Shown: positions 1 through 11,032 of the stretch, piece by piece
Numbering within the stretch: the stretch's first letter is position 1
Layout: each line of letters starts with the position of its first letter
Assembly: GCF_014218805.1 (NCBI RefSeq)
Contig: NZ_JACJUV010000003.1
Span: 1 to 64,000 of the forward strand
Source of the DNA: Teredinibacter franksiae
GTDB lineage: Bacteria > Pseudomonadota > Gammaproteobacteria > Pseudomonadales > Cellvibrionaceae
Length of the DNA: 64,000 bases
Reading direction: 5' to 3'
Translations under genes and position numbers: made by a program
The notes under the pieces: generated by a model
The model's input: only the letters and a program-made list of their open reading frames with translations
Databases searched by the model: none
What the model was told of the DNA's origin: nothing

Positions 1-700
1 AGCACTTTTTGTAGGTTCCAATTTTGATTAGCTTTTAAAACCGTTGCAGCCAGCCAGAAGTCACCGTTCACCGCCAGTGACTGCCATGCGGCAGTATTCT
101 TTGAATCCACAGAAAACGTAGTCGCACGACCAAGAATGTCGTGATCGGTTGTTATATCCTTCCAATTAGAGTTAAAACCCTGACCTTGCCATTCCAGCGA
201 CACATCCGCTTTCCGAATTAAAAAGTCGGGTAGTGCACTGGCATCTGTAAATTCCACCCAGCGCCCCTCTTCCCGGCCTTTTACTTGCTCCACTTCTTTT
301 TTACTCTCCAGCATTGGTACTACCAACTCATACGCTGACAATAGGCGTTTACTCCACGCTCTGGCCTGCTCGCCAAAAACTAACGCTGTAATTTCGGAAA
401 GTGCTGCCATATCGCCGGCCAGCATTCCCTTTAGCGTGTTGTAATCTTCACTAGTAGCTGTTTGCAATGCCGCAATATTTTTTGATAAGTCTGCCTGAGC
501 GTCCTTTGCACTTTGCGAAATTATTGATCTTACTTTTTTCAGATTAAGCGATTTTTTTAACGATTTAATTCATTTTGAGCGCTAATAAGTCTTCGGGATT
601 TTTGTAACTTTTCGGTTAACTGTTTAATTTATCGCTGTAATCCTGGAGAACTTTCTCATCGGGAAGCTGTGAGAACTGTTCTTTTAGTTTTGCGTCGTGA
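1..700 (-). pseudogene. TIGR03545-family protein remnant, cut by the window edge
   Basis: The minus strand from about 550 down to the edge is open and reads as a soluble, partly coiled-coil protein (for example SAYELVVPMLE, then REEGRWVEF and LPDFLIRKADV). Further upstream, at about 560-690, the same protein continues only if the frame is changed twice: one frame gives LPDEKVLQDYSDKL, the next QLTEKLQKS, and a third LKKSLNLKKV. This order of an alpha-helical stalk followed by a REEGRW/PDFLIR region resembles the uncharacterised TIGR03545 family (usually over 500 residues), recognised from memory. At least two frameshifts make it a probable pseudogene. The rest of the gene lies outside the window, so its overall state is unknown. 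Confidence 0.5.
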
Positions 701-720
701 GGCTGAATAGCTAGCTTTTA

Positions 721-1023
721 CGTGCTTCTTCGCTTGTCGGTCTGCAGTGGTATTTTCGCTATCACCTCATCAACCGAGGCAACTTCACATCGAACCCCAA
801 CCGGTTTCAGCCTCTTCAGGGCATCACTTTCACCGCAGTATACCTCACCAGCCTTGCTACGCTGACTATCAAAGCGAACGCCCGTCACGCCAATTCATCA
901 ATTATGATTTTTTCATTAGTAACGGCAAAAATTCAATTCTGCTGTTACTGATTCCAGCTGTACTTGGTTGTGGTTGGCTGGCCGATCGGTTATTTGAATT
1001 CCCGACACCGTTACCCCAAAAGT
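721..1023 (+). pseudogene. unidentified membrane-protein remnant
   Basis: Two overlapping plus frames give protein-like sequence only when joined. The frame containing position 748 reads WYFRYHLINRGNFTSNP followed by FQPLQGITFTAVYLTSLATL. Near 895 the reading must shift by one base to continue as QFINYDFFISNGKNS, then LLLLIPAVLGCGWLADRLFE, ending at a stop at 1023. Two hydrophobic stretches suggest an inner-membrane protein. No start codon with a good ribosome site is visible and the family is not recognised. It is probably the decayed 3' end of a gene. Confidence 0.3.
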
Positions 1024-1111
1024 GAAAACTGTGGCTAACGCTACTTACATTTACCTCTGCTCCCTACGGCATCTCCAGCAACGGCTTCAATGCCCTTTGC
1101 TATCCAGCTGT

Positions 1112-1363
1112 CTACAAAAAATGTGTTACCGCTATAAGCAGCGCGATAACCCCAACAAAAATACCTAATCCACTCCAACGAATCATTTCATATTTCACTC
1201 CCCAAGCCCGGTCTTTCGCTGCACAAGGTACTGGCACGTAACATTTGTACAATTTTCCATTACTTATTGCCGACAAAAATCTTTCTCTATACTGCACAAT
1301 AAGCAGTTTACTTAACACCAGAACGACAGGAGCCACCACTAGGCTCACGACCAAACTACCCAT
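1112..1363 (-). CDS. small two-helix membrane protein, hypothetical
   Basis: This open frame encodes 83 residues with a hydrophobic helix at each end (about residues 3-22 and 63-82) and a short polar middle containing two cysteines and several charged residues. It starts at ATG without a convincing ribosome binding site. It sits among decayed sequence, so it may be a leftover or a chance frame. No family is recognised. The amphipathic two-helix layout is the only reason to keep it. Confidence 0.27.
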   Translation of the reverse strand: MGSLVVSLVVAPVVLVLSKLLIVQYRERFLSAISNGKLYKCYVPVPCAAKDRAWGVKYEMIRWSGLGIFVGVIALLIAVTHFL

Positions 1364-2193
1364 TGTTAACGTGTGTTAAACTGAGGAGCGGCCCAAGCCA
1401 GAGCTGTAGAGCGACTGCCATAAGGCCTGCGCAGATGGCCAGAAAGCAGCTTTCCCCTACACACCGATGAGCATGGGTCGAAAAGCATAGCCAGCCCCGA
1501 AAAGAGGCTACCGCGAGAACCAAAGCTGGCGATATTCACACGAAAAACAGCACAATGAATAAAATAATGAGATGTGCAGCCTGTATAGCGGGTGATGCCA
1601 CTATCATGCCAAGCATAATGGCGAACGCTATCTGCCATGGTTGGTTCTGAGCTGATTATTTTGAAAACTTGACTAATAAGTCACAACAGCCTCCGCTACG
1701 TCGAACGATATTTAAAGCACCATGGAAAAGCGCCGGACTCAGAAGGTAATTAGCTATCTAGGGGAGGTCGCGCAAAGTACGGTGGCCATTACATTGCATA
1801 ACCGCACGAAAGGCTGTTACAAAGCCATACGTAACTGGCTGTTAAGCAAGATGGAAGGACCCAAAGGCTTCGTCCCTGAAGCCAAATATACTTTCCTGTA
1901 TGTATCCGAAGGATGCCGCCATTCAAGTATAAACAGACACGTATAAATCATCCCTGACGCGTCACTTGCGATTGACTGTTGCGGATGAAATCCATAAAAC
2001 AGATCGTTCCTTAGCAGCACGTTAAGGCTAAATTAAACGCCTAGGCTGTATGGCAAAAACACAGCCATGTTAATCTTGGCGCCACAAGCGTTGTTCCTAT
2101 GCACAGATAAATATGCCTTTGTAACTCACCTAACAGAAACAGCATTTGCTACCTGCGTTTGCGGAAGGAGCAGCCGTATAAATACGCACAAAT
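1364..2193. other. gene-free, apparently decayed stretch
   Basis: No reading frame here gives recognisable protein. Short frames at 1366-1638 (minus), 1722-1946 (plus) and 1817-2020 (minus) overlap one another and have no family resemblance. The stretch lies between the decayed left-hand genes and the TPP riboswitch. It should contain the promoter for the thi operon near its right end, but no convincing -35/-10 pair was identified. Confidence 0.5.
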
Positions 2194-2279
2194 CTTGTCG
2201 GATGCTCAGTATTACTGGCTGAGATCGCATCAGCGGGATCCGTGGAACCTGATCAGGCTAATACCTCGAAGGGAGCAAG
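2194..2279 (+). promoter_or_regulatory. TPP riboswitch (THI element), probably damaged
   Basis: The thi-box core is plain: CTGAGA at 2219-2224, then GAACCTGATCAGGCTAATACC, then CGAAGGGAGCA. A closing helix can form between CTTG at 2194-2197 and CAAG at 2276-2279. This aptamer binds thiamine pyrophosphate and normally represses thiC operons, which fits its place just upstream of the thiC remnant. The conserved segment usually reads TAATACC-N-GCG-N-AGGGA, but here it is TAATACCTCGAAGGGA, one base short of the expected GCG. That base lies in the ligand-sensing junction, so control may be impaired. Confidence 0.85.
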
Positions 2280-2307
2280 AATAAACCGGTAAAAAAGCAA
2301 CGCTTGA

Positions 2308-4273
<1,966 letters not shown>

Positions 4274-4281
<8 letters not shown>

Positions 4282-5164
4282 GGTCTGGTGTATTGGTGGC
4301 TCCGACAATTCAGGCGGCGCAGGCATACAGAAAGATATTGTTACCGTAAATGCCTTAGGCTGTTCTGCGGCAACCGTAGTGAGCTGTATCACCAGCCAAA
4401 ATCAGTGTGGTATAGCAATGTTAGAACCTGTTTCCGATGCTAGTTTTATTACGCAAATTGAAACATTACTGGCCATGGGCGCGCCCATGGCCATAAAAAT
4501 TGGCATGCTGGGTAACCGCTCGCAAATTGAAATTTTGGTGAAAGTACTTACCGAACTACGTACAACCGTTCCTGCGTTCGTCGTTGTATGCGATACCGTG
4601 TGTTCTGCTAGCGCCGGTGGATTAGAGCCCCACCACCAACTTACGGATTTACGTCCACTACTCGCACTATGTGATTTAATTACACCTAACACGCTCGAAG
4701 CTGAACAGCTATTAAATACCCGTATAGATAATTTTTCTGCATTTGAACGTGCTGGTAAAGCGCTCTTCGCGATGCTTAACCCAATCGCCGTGTCTCATAA
4801 AAATACCTATACCCGCATTCTATTGAAAGGTGGACACCTGCCGGCAAGCCCAATTGTGCGAGATGTATTTATCGACGCCTCGGGCGTTACGTCGTTTGAA
4901 TCGGCTTACGTAAATACCCGCTGGAATCACGGCACAGGTTGCACCTATGCCAGTGCAATTACCGCTGCCGCCGCCCAGCATTACCCCTTGGAAGATGCCG
5001 TTGTTATTGCAAAAGCCTGCATGCAACAAGCTTTGGAAAATAGCTACACGCTCCTTAGTGAAGATACACAACACACCACCCAAACTGTTGAATTTGGCAC
5101 CACTCAGCCCCAGGCGTGGCCAGAGTCAGCCGCCTATATGCCAAGGGCTTTCAGGAAAAAATAA
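4274..5164 (+). CDS. thiD: hydroxymethylpyrimidine/phosphomethylpyrimidine kinase
   Basis: ThiD phosphorylates HMP and HMP-P to HMP-PP, the pyrimidine precursor of thiamine, in the cytoplasm. The 296-residue product has the ribokinase-fold N-terminal [15 protein letters not shown] motif, KIGMLGN, the [13 protein letters not shown] region and the C-terminal [12 protein letters not shown] motif with the catalytic anion-hole GTGC. The frame is uninterrupted. The ATG overlaps the end of the thiC remnant by 8 bases, and the stop overlaps the proposed thiE ATG by one base (TAATG), so the genes were translationally coupled. Because ThiD can also phosphorylate salvaged HMP, it may remain useful although thiC is broken. 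Confidence 0.95.
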
Positions 5165-5879
5165 TGACACCCAGGCCTTTCCCCCTATAAACCGCGAAGA
5201 TTTTCGCTTTTACGCGGTGGTTAATTCTTCGAAATGGGTCGAGCGCTTACTTTACGCTGGCGTAAAAACACTTCAGTTACGCATTAAAGATTCAGCAAAC
5301 AATGACCAGCTGGAACGCGAAATATCGCACGCTATAAAGTTGGCAAAAGCCTTTAACGCACAGCTATTTATTAACGACCATTGGCTGCTAGCTATAAAAT
5401 ATGGTGCCTACGGCGTACACCTAGGGCAGGAAGATATTCTCGATGCCAATATCACCGCTATTCATAACGCAGGCTTACGACTAGGGATTTCTACCCACGG
5501 CTATAGAGAAATACTAACGGCGGCGGCCATTAAACCCAGCTACATAGCCCTTGGACATATTTTCCCTACCGAAACGAAAGATATGCCCTCTTGCCCTCAG
5601 GGTATCCATCGGCTGCGCCAATATCATATATGGGCTTCCAGTATTGCCCCAACAGTGGCAATTGGCGGTATTAAGCTACATAACCTCGATAGCGTTCTTA
5701 ACTGTAATGTGGATTCCGTTGCCGTGGTTACGGCCGTAACAGAGTCTATAAACCCCATCGCAACGGTTCATACATTCCGAGAAAAAATCAATGCGTATTT
5801 TAATCAACCAAGACAGCGTGGAAGTCAACCACGCAAGTGGTTTGCTGTCGGTACTCAAACTAGCCGAAACCGAGCTTGA
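5164..5879 (+). CDS. thiE: thiamine-phosphate synthase, probable one-base frameshift after the start
   Basis: ThiE joins HMP-PP to the thiazole phosphate to give thiamine phosphate. The frame ending at 5879 matches the family throughout: GVKTLQLRIKD, AQLFINDHWLLAIKYGAYG, VHLGQED, LRLGISTHGY, PSYIALGHIFPTETK, TVAIGGIKL and VDSVAVVTAVT. It has no start near the expected N-terminus. The coupled ATG at 5164 is in another frame and stops after eight codons. Adding one C to the run at 5181-5185 would give MTPRPFPPINREDFRFYAVV, which aligns well with E. coli ThiE. A one-base deletion, or a read error, is therefore likely. The 3' end also overlaps thiS by 89 bases, longer than usual. Confidence 0.8.
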
Positions 5880-5991
5880 AGGCTGTGCCATAGCCATAAA
5901 CAATCAAGTTATACCCAGTATACGGTGGCAAACAGAAATACTAAAAGAGAACGACCACATTCTCGTTTTTCGTGCTATCGCGGGAGGATAA
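5791..5991 (+). CDS. thiS: ThiS sulfur carrier protein
   Basis: This 66-residue ubiquitin-like protein ends in the required Gly-Gly (FRAIAGG), whose terminal carboxylate becomes the thiocarboxylate that gives sulfur to the thiazole ring. Length and pattern match E. coli ThiS (66 residues). It lies inside the 3' end of the thiE frame and stops one base before the thiG ATG. The adenylating enzyme ThiF, normally encoded in such operons, is absent from this one. A ThiF or MoeB homologue would have to be supplied from elsewhere in the genome. Confidence 0.93.
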   Translation: MRILINQDSVEVNHASGLLSVLKLAETELEGCAIAINNQVIPSIRWQTEILKENDHILVFRAIAGG

Positions 5992-5992
5992 A

Positions 5993-6760
5993 ATGCATTT
6001 AAAAATTGCGGATCATACATTTAAATCTCGATTGTTTACGGGCACAGGGAAATTTTCTTCCGCCCAAACGATGCTTGAAGCACTGGCTGCCTCAGGTTCC
6101 GAGCTGGTAACACTGGCGATGAAACGCGTCGATTTACGCAGCGCAAGTGACAACATATATCGGCCACTAAAACATGCGGGCTACAAGCTGTTACCGAATA
6201 CCAGCGGCGCACGTACGGCAGAAGAAGCGATTTTCGCCGCACAATTGGCTAGGGAAGCCATGAAAACCAATTGGATAAAATTGGAAATTCACCCAGACCC
6301 ACGTTACCTAATGCCCGATCCGATAGAAACATTGGCGGCAGCTGAAACATTGGTACAGCAAGGCTTTAACGTACTACCTTACATTCATGCTGACCCGGTA
6401 CTCGCCTATCGCTTACAGGAATGCGGCTGTGTAGCCGTAATGCCACTTGGCGCCCCTATTGGTAGTAATCAGGGTTTACGCACACGCGATTTTTTACACA
6501 TGATTATTGAGCAAAGTAACGTGCCGGTTATTATCGATGCCGGTATCGGGGCACCTAGCCACGCCATGGCGGCAATGGAAATGGGAGCCAGCGCAGTACT
6601 GGTTAATACCGCGATCGCCACAGCAAAAAAACCTGCTGCTGTCGCCCGCGCCTTTAACCGCGCAGTAAACGCCGGCCGAGATGCATACCAGGCTGGCCTA
6701 CCAGAGCCATCAACTTCGGCTTTAGGCTCCAGCCCACTAACGGCATTTTTGCAACTATGA
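5993..6760 (+). CDS. thiG: thiazole synthase
   Basis: ThiG condenses deoxyxylulose phosphate, ThiS thiocarboxylate and dehydroglycine into the thiazole of thiamine. The 255-residue barrel is close to E. coli Thi[41 protein letters not shown] (its lysine forms the Schiff base with the sugar), [27 protein letters not shown] and [11 protein letters not shown]. The start at 5993 is chosen because GGAGG at 5983-5987 is well spaced and the thiS stop is just upstream. A longer frame from 5972 would overlap thiS. The gene ends 4 bases into thiH, showing tight coupling. No damage is visible. Confidence 0.96.
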   Translation: MHLKIADHTFKSRLFTGTGKFSSAQTMLEALAASGSELVTLAMKRVDLRSASDNIYRPLKHAGYKLLPNTSGARTAEEAIFAAQLAREAMKTNWIKLEIHPDPRYLMPDPIETLAAAETLVQQGFNVLPYIHADPVLAYRLQECGCVAVMPLGAPIGSNQGLRTRDFLHMIIEQSNVPVIIDAGIGAPSHAMAAMEMGASAVLVNTAIATAKKPAAVARAFNRAVNAGRDAYQAGLPEPSTSALGSSPLTAFLQL

Positions 6761-7869
6761 ATCAGCCATTTTCTAATGTGTTTCACCGCTATAACTGGGG
6801 CGATATTCAACAGGCTATCCACGCCAAAACAGCCACCGATGTTGAGCGGGCATTGTGTAAAACAAAACTCAGTACCGCCGACTTTGAAGCACTGCTTTCA
6901 CCTGCTGCCGATAACTACCTGGAATTAATGGCGCAAAAATCCCAAGCACTTACCCAGCAGCGATTTGGGCACACCATGCAAGTGTATGCACCGTTATACC
7001 TCAGTAATGTGTGCAGTAATATTTGTACTTACTGTGGTTTCAGCAGAAACAATAAACTGCGTAGAAAAACCTTGAGTGAGACAGAAATTATTGCCGAAGC
7101 AAAGGCACTAAAAACAAAAAATATTGATAATATTTTACTGGTTACAGGGGAAGCGCCTAAAACAGTTGGCGCAACCTACCTTGAGCGGGCAATACGCTTG
7201 CTGAAACCGTACTTTGCCCAAATAGCTATAGAGGTACAGCCGCTACAACCCGTAGAGTATCGTCAACTTATCGATGCTGGGCTTCACGGTGTATCGCTAT
7301 ATCAAGAAACCTATCACCGTGAAAGCTACGCTCGGCATCACCTAAAAGGTAATAAAACCGACATGATTGCCCGTCTCGATGCACCAGGATGTGTTGGTGA
7401 ACAGGGTATTCACAAAATCGGCTTAGGTGTTTTATTAGGTTTGGATGATTGGCGAACCGACTCCATCTTTTGCGCCCTGCATTTACGCTATTTACAAAAA
7501 GCATACTGGCAAACACGTTTTAGCGTCAGCTTCCCGAGGCTCCGTCCTTGCACAGGTGACTACGCGGTTGAGCAACCTGTAGGCGATCGACAACTCGTGC
7601 AACTGATCACCGCTTGGCGATTATTCGACCCCGATCTCGATTTAACACTATCTACACGAGAGGATGAGGCATTTCGCAACGCCATCTGTAGGCTGGGTGT
7701 TACGTCTATGAGTGCGGAATCCAGTACGCAACCTGGCGGTTACAGCACGCAAGCCGAATCTCACTTGCAACAATTTGAAATAAGTGACGAGCGTACAGTA
7801 AAGCAGGTTACTACAATGCTGCGTGAACAAGGGTTGGAAATAATAACGAAAGATTGGAACTGGTACTAA
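6757..7869 (+). CDS. thiH: 2-iminoacetate synthase (tyrosine lyase), radical SAM
   Basis: ThiH cleaves tyrosine to dehydroglycine and p-cresol with a radical SAM [4Fe-4S] cluster, feeding ThiG. The 370-residue protein has the C-X3-C-X2-C motif in [13 protein letters not shown], the upstream YAPLYLSN, then [17 protein letters not shown]-like [31 protein letters not shown] and the end motif [10 protein letters not shown]. It lines up with E. coli ThiH over its length. Using ThiH instead of the oxygen-dependent ThiO suits microaerobic or anaerobic life. It is the last gene of the operon. About 70 bases separate it from the convergent Crp/Fnr gene, without an obvious terminator. Confidence 0.95.
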   Translation: MNQPFSNVFHRYNWGDIQQAIHAKTATDVERALCKTKLSTADFEALLSPAADNYLELMAQKSQALTQQRFGHTMQVYAPLYLSNVCSNICTYCGFSRNNKLRRKTLSETEIIAEAKALKTKNIDNILLVTGEAPKTVGATYLERAIRLLKPYFAQIAIEVQPLQPVEYRQLIDAGLHGVSLYQETYHRESYARHHLKGNKTDMIARLDAPGCVGEQGIHKIGLGVLLGLDDWRTDSIFCALHLRYLQKAYWQTRFSVSFPRLRPCTGDYAVEQPVGDRQLVQLITAWRLFDPDLDLTLSTREDEAFRNAICRLGVTSMSAESSTQPGGYSTQAESHLQQFEISDERTVKQVTTMLREQGLEIITKDWNWY

Positions 7870-7937
7870 AAACTGGCACTAAAAAAATACGTAATGACTC
7901 AACATGAGCGTCTTAAGTTCTCTACAGGGCACCTCTA

Positions 7938-8666
7938 TTAATCCTTACATTCAATTGATGCGCGCAAACCCTCTAAATCATTTATGTTCAAACCCTTACC
8001 TTTTTCCATGCGCGATAAATACCCGACTTTCATCAATCGATTGAGTTCCCGTGTTACCGCTTCTCGGTGGGTTGAAATTCGACTGGCAAATTCTTGATGG
8101 GTGGGCATTTCCCGAATAACAACCCCCTCCTCACTGGTTTCGCCTTTGATTTCAGCCATACGAATAAGCTCCATACGTACACGACAATTTACGTCTAACG
8201 CGCTAAATTCATAGATTCGACCAGAGAGAAACCGAATAAGCCCCGCCATTTTTTGCATTACAGCCGTCGCTACCTTCGGCTGTTCTTCCATCAAATTTAG
8301 AAATTTCTGCCGTGCGATCACCAGTACACAACACTCTTCATTGGTAATTACGTGGGTTGAACGCAAAGAGCCATCAACAGCGGAAAGCTCGCCGAAAAAA
8401 TCACCCGCCGACAATTCCCGATACGAAATTTCACGGCCTGAAGGCGAATACAGGGTCGCCCGCACACTGCCTGAAATGAGCAGGTATACGTCGCCCTCAT
8501 GCTCACCTTGAACAACAATATTGTGCTCGGCCGCATAAGTCTTAGAATGGAATTTTTTCGCAATGGTTTCGAGAGCCATTGGCTCCACGCCGTCAAACAT
8601 ATTGTTTGCCGCTAGGTGCCGTGCAACCTCATCCATACTCAGTGACCTACTGTGTGCCAATGCCAT
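7938..8666 (-). CDS. Crp/Fnr-family transcriptional regulator
   Basis: The 242-residue protein has an N-terminal cyclic-nucleotide-binding jelly roll at about residues 20-135, with ISGSVRATLYSPSGREI and the phosphate-cassette-like FFGELSAVDGSLRST. A C-terminal winged helix follows at about 150-230 (HQEFASRISTHREAVTREL). It lacks the N-terminal cysteines of true Fnr, so it is more likely a cAMP-type or cyclic-di-GMP-type sensor. It stands alone, convergent to thiH. Its targets cannot be told from the window. Confidence 0.88.
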   Translation of the reverse strand: MALAHSRSLSMDEVARHLAANNMFDGVEPMALETIAKKFHSKTYAAEHNIVVQGEHEGDVYLLISGSVRATLYSPSGREISYRELSAGDFFGELSAVDGSLRSTHVITNEECCVLVIARQKFLNLMEEQPKVATAVMQKMAGLIRFLSGRIYEFSALDVNCRVRMELIRMAEIKGETSEEGVVIREMPTHQEFASRISTHREAVTRELNRLMKVGYLSRMEKGKGLNINDLEGLRASIECKD

Positions 8667-9152
8667 ACTATTACTCCGATGTTTTCCCTGCAGAAATCAG
8701 AATCTCTCCGAAATGTTAACAGTAAATTAACCCTTGTGGTATTTAACGCGGCCCACTACAAAACCCTGTCGTACACTCAGTAGTAGATCACTCACTTCAG
8801 ATTATCAACTAGGTTTCAGCCAGGTTGAAAGTACCGGTCTGGAGCAACAAGCACGCCTAGCGCAAAAAATCATTATTAACCAGCCTTACTCGAAAAGGCC
8901 TAGGTACAAGGATACCTAGCCAAAACACTGCGCCCTCTTAAACATACAAATTAGGTAGAGCCGGAACATAACACAGGAGCCTACCGGTCAACATCTTAGT
9001 CGGTGATTTATCCAAGTTTCTAGTGGTTATGCCACTAAAGCTGGGATTTTCACTCTACATAGTCAATATCATTTACGCCTCGCGCAGGTATATTCCACAC
9101 CGTACTCCACAAAATACACTAGGTATCAATGAGAAAAGTCTCGAAAAACCCT
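8667..9152. other. gene-free intergenic stretch
   Basis: These 486 bases separate the start of the Crp/Fnr gene from the end of the aldehyde dehydrogenase gene. Only short frames without family resemblance occur on either strand. The promoter of the regulator should lie just right of 8667. No clear hairpin terminator for the dehydrogenase gene was found. Confidence 0.5.
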
Positions 9153-10757
9153 TTACGCAGATACAAGGGGCTCGCACGTATACACGCCGTTTACACAGCG
9201 CCGAAGGCCCAAGGGGTTCTCATTTTTCAACGCGGTGGGTAACAAAGACTGCGGAAAATTCTGGTGCGCTACCGGGCGTAGAAATCGAAATATTGCGGCC
9301 GTTCCCACACTGGTAAAACGCGCATCGGTTGTTGCCGGGTATGGCCCACCGTGAACCGTAGATGGCCCAACTTCAACCCCGGTTGGAAACCCATTAATAA
9401 TAATGCGCCCCACCTTTTGTGACAGCAGGTCGATTAACGACACATAATCGACCATCTCCTGTTCACTCACTTGTAAGGTGCCCGTTAGCTGACCGGGAAT
9501 ATTCGATAACACCCGCTCTAACACCTGTTTCGATTCACACTCTACAATCAGTGAGCAAGGTCCAAATATTTCTTCTCGAATACTCACATCAGCCAAAAAG
9601 GTTTTAGCCGATGCCGTAAACACCTCAGCCCGAACGTAATAACCGTCTTCACGCACGACAGGTTGCCCGCCCCCCAGCGAATGCACTTCACTATGCTGAC
9701 GAAGGGCTGATGTACCAGCAAGGTACGCTTGGCAAATACGCTGATTGAGCATAACACCGGCTTCCACCTCCGCTAGGCTCTGGATAACCTGCCGGTAAAA
9801 CGTCTGCAACGCCTCACTTTTAAGCACTAATACCAAGCCTGGGTTTACACAAAACTGGCCTGTGCCCAGCGTTAGCGAATCAACATAGTCTTTCGCAACC
9901 TCTTGCGTACACTCAGTCAAGCGCTGCGGCAACATAACGACAGGGTTGATAGAGCCCATTTCGGCGAATACGGGTATTGGCTCCTCTCGACTATTGGCCA
10001 AATCAAAAAGCGCACGGCCTCCGGCCAAAGAGCCGGTAAAACCTACCGCCTTCACCTGCGGCGCCAACACCAACTGCCTCCCCCTTTCGAAGCCTTCGTC
10101 CACTATCAGAGAAAAGGTTCCAGCTGGCAGGCCGTGAGCGCATATAGCTCGACACAAAGCCTGCGCTACAAGTTCGCAAGTGCCTGGGTGTGACGGGTGA
10201 CCTTTAACAATCAACGGACAACCCGCCGCGAGCGCCGCAACCGAATCCCCGCCAGCCACGGAGTATGCAAGCGGAAAATTACTAGCCCCGAAAACAACTA
10301 CAGGGCCGATAGCTTGATTAACAAAACGAATATCGGGCCGAGGGGAAGGCTTACGATCCGGTTCAGCGGTGTCAATGCGCACATCTAAATGCTCGCTTCC
10401 CTCACGAACATACTGGGCAAACAGGCGTAACTGCTGAGTAGTACGCTGCGTTTCAGCCTTTGCCCTGCCCAAGCCATAACCCGTTTCCTGGCAATAGCAC
10501 AGAAAAAGCGGCTCCCCTAGCTGTTCAATTTCATCGGCGCAGGTTTCCAAAAAATTCGCGATATTGGCAAGGGGAAGCTTACGCAAAATAGGCGCGGCCG
10601 ATGCTGCGGCACAAAGCGCTTGCTCAACCTGAGTGACAGACGCGCAGGAATAAGCCGTGGGTAGTTTTTTAGCCGTTGTAGGCTCAATGGCATAAAAATG
10701 ACCTTCATCTCCCTTAACCCAATCACCCGCAATGCATTGCTTTCCGCTCAATACCAT
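9153..10757 (-). CDS. 2,5-dioxovalerate (alpha-ketoglutarate semialdehyde) dehydrogenase-like aldehyde dehydrogenase
   Basis: The enzyme oxidises an aldehyde with NAD(P)+ and probably makes 2-oxoglutarate from its semialdehyde in oxidative pentose or uronate catabolism. Family landmarks in the 534-residue protein are VVVFGASNFPLAYSVAGGD, CPLIVKGHPSHPGT, VGFTGSLAGG, the general-base glutamate in VFAEMGSINPVV, the nucleophile cysteine in GTGQFCVNPGLV, EEIFGPCSLIV, and the C-terminal HGGPYPATTDAR with SVGTAAIFRFLRP typical of this subgroup. No partner pathway genes are adjacent, so the substrate is inferred from subgroup motifs only. It is transcribed away from the CAP lipoprotein. Confidence 0.85.
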   Translation of the reverse strand: MVLSGKQCIAGDWVKGDEGHFYAIEPTTAKKLPTAYSCASVTQVEQALCAAASAAPILRKLPLANIANFLETCADEIEQLGEPLFLCYCQETGYGLGRAKAETQRTTQQLRLFAQYVREGSEHLDVRIDTAEPDRKPSPRPDIRFVNQAIGPVVVFGASNFPLAYSVAGGDSVAALAAGCPLIVKGHPSHPGTCELVAQALCRAICAHGLPAGTFSLIVDEGFERGRQLVLAPQVKAVGFTGSLAGGRALFDLANSREEPIPVFAEMGSINPVVMLPQRLTECTQEVAKDYVDSLTLGTGQFCVNPGLVLVLKSEALQTFYRQVIQSLAEVEAGVMLNQRICQAYLAGTSALRQHSEVHSLGGGQPVVREDGYYVRAEVFTASAKTFLADVSIREEIFGPCSLIVECESKQVLERVLSNIPGQLTGTLQVSEQEMVDYVSLIDLLSQKVGRIIINGFPTGVEVGPSTVHGGPYPATTDARFTSVGTAAIFRFLRPVAHQNFPQSLLPTALKNENPLGLRRCVNGVYTCEPLVSA

Positions 10758-11032
10758 TTTCTTTTCTCACTTACGCCATAATTACGTGTTTGTATGCTGT
10801 TAGCTAATCAAGTGCTATCTGAGCCGGCGGCTAACCGTGTGTCATAGTATTATTCTTGATAAAAATCCCACTTTCCCTATCCCCGAGTTATGGACACTTC
10901 TAATTAATGCTAGCTTTCTGCAATTGTTATTTTTTTGTAAGAATCATCGGTCTGAGATCCGATGCACAGCTCCACCAACAACAGAGCAGCTATGATAAAA
11001 AGCAGTCCAAATTCTTTTCGCTAGGGTCCAGC

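Noticed and set aside
4947..5163. Long N-terminal extension of thiE inside thiD
   Set aside because: The extra residues do not look like protein of this family and lie within the intact thiD gene. The frame is open by chance; the true N-terminus probably starts at 5164 and is shifted.
10907..11032. Upstream extension of the CAP lipoprotein frame
   Set aside because: It would place 42 residues ahead of a clear lipoprotein signal, so the start at 11033 is preferred.
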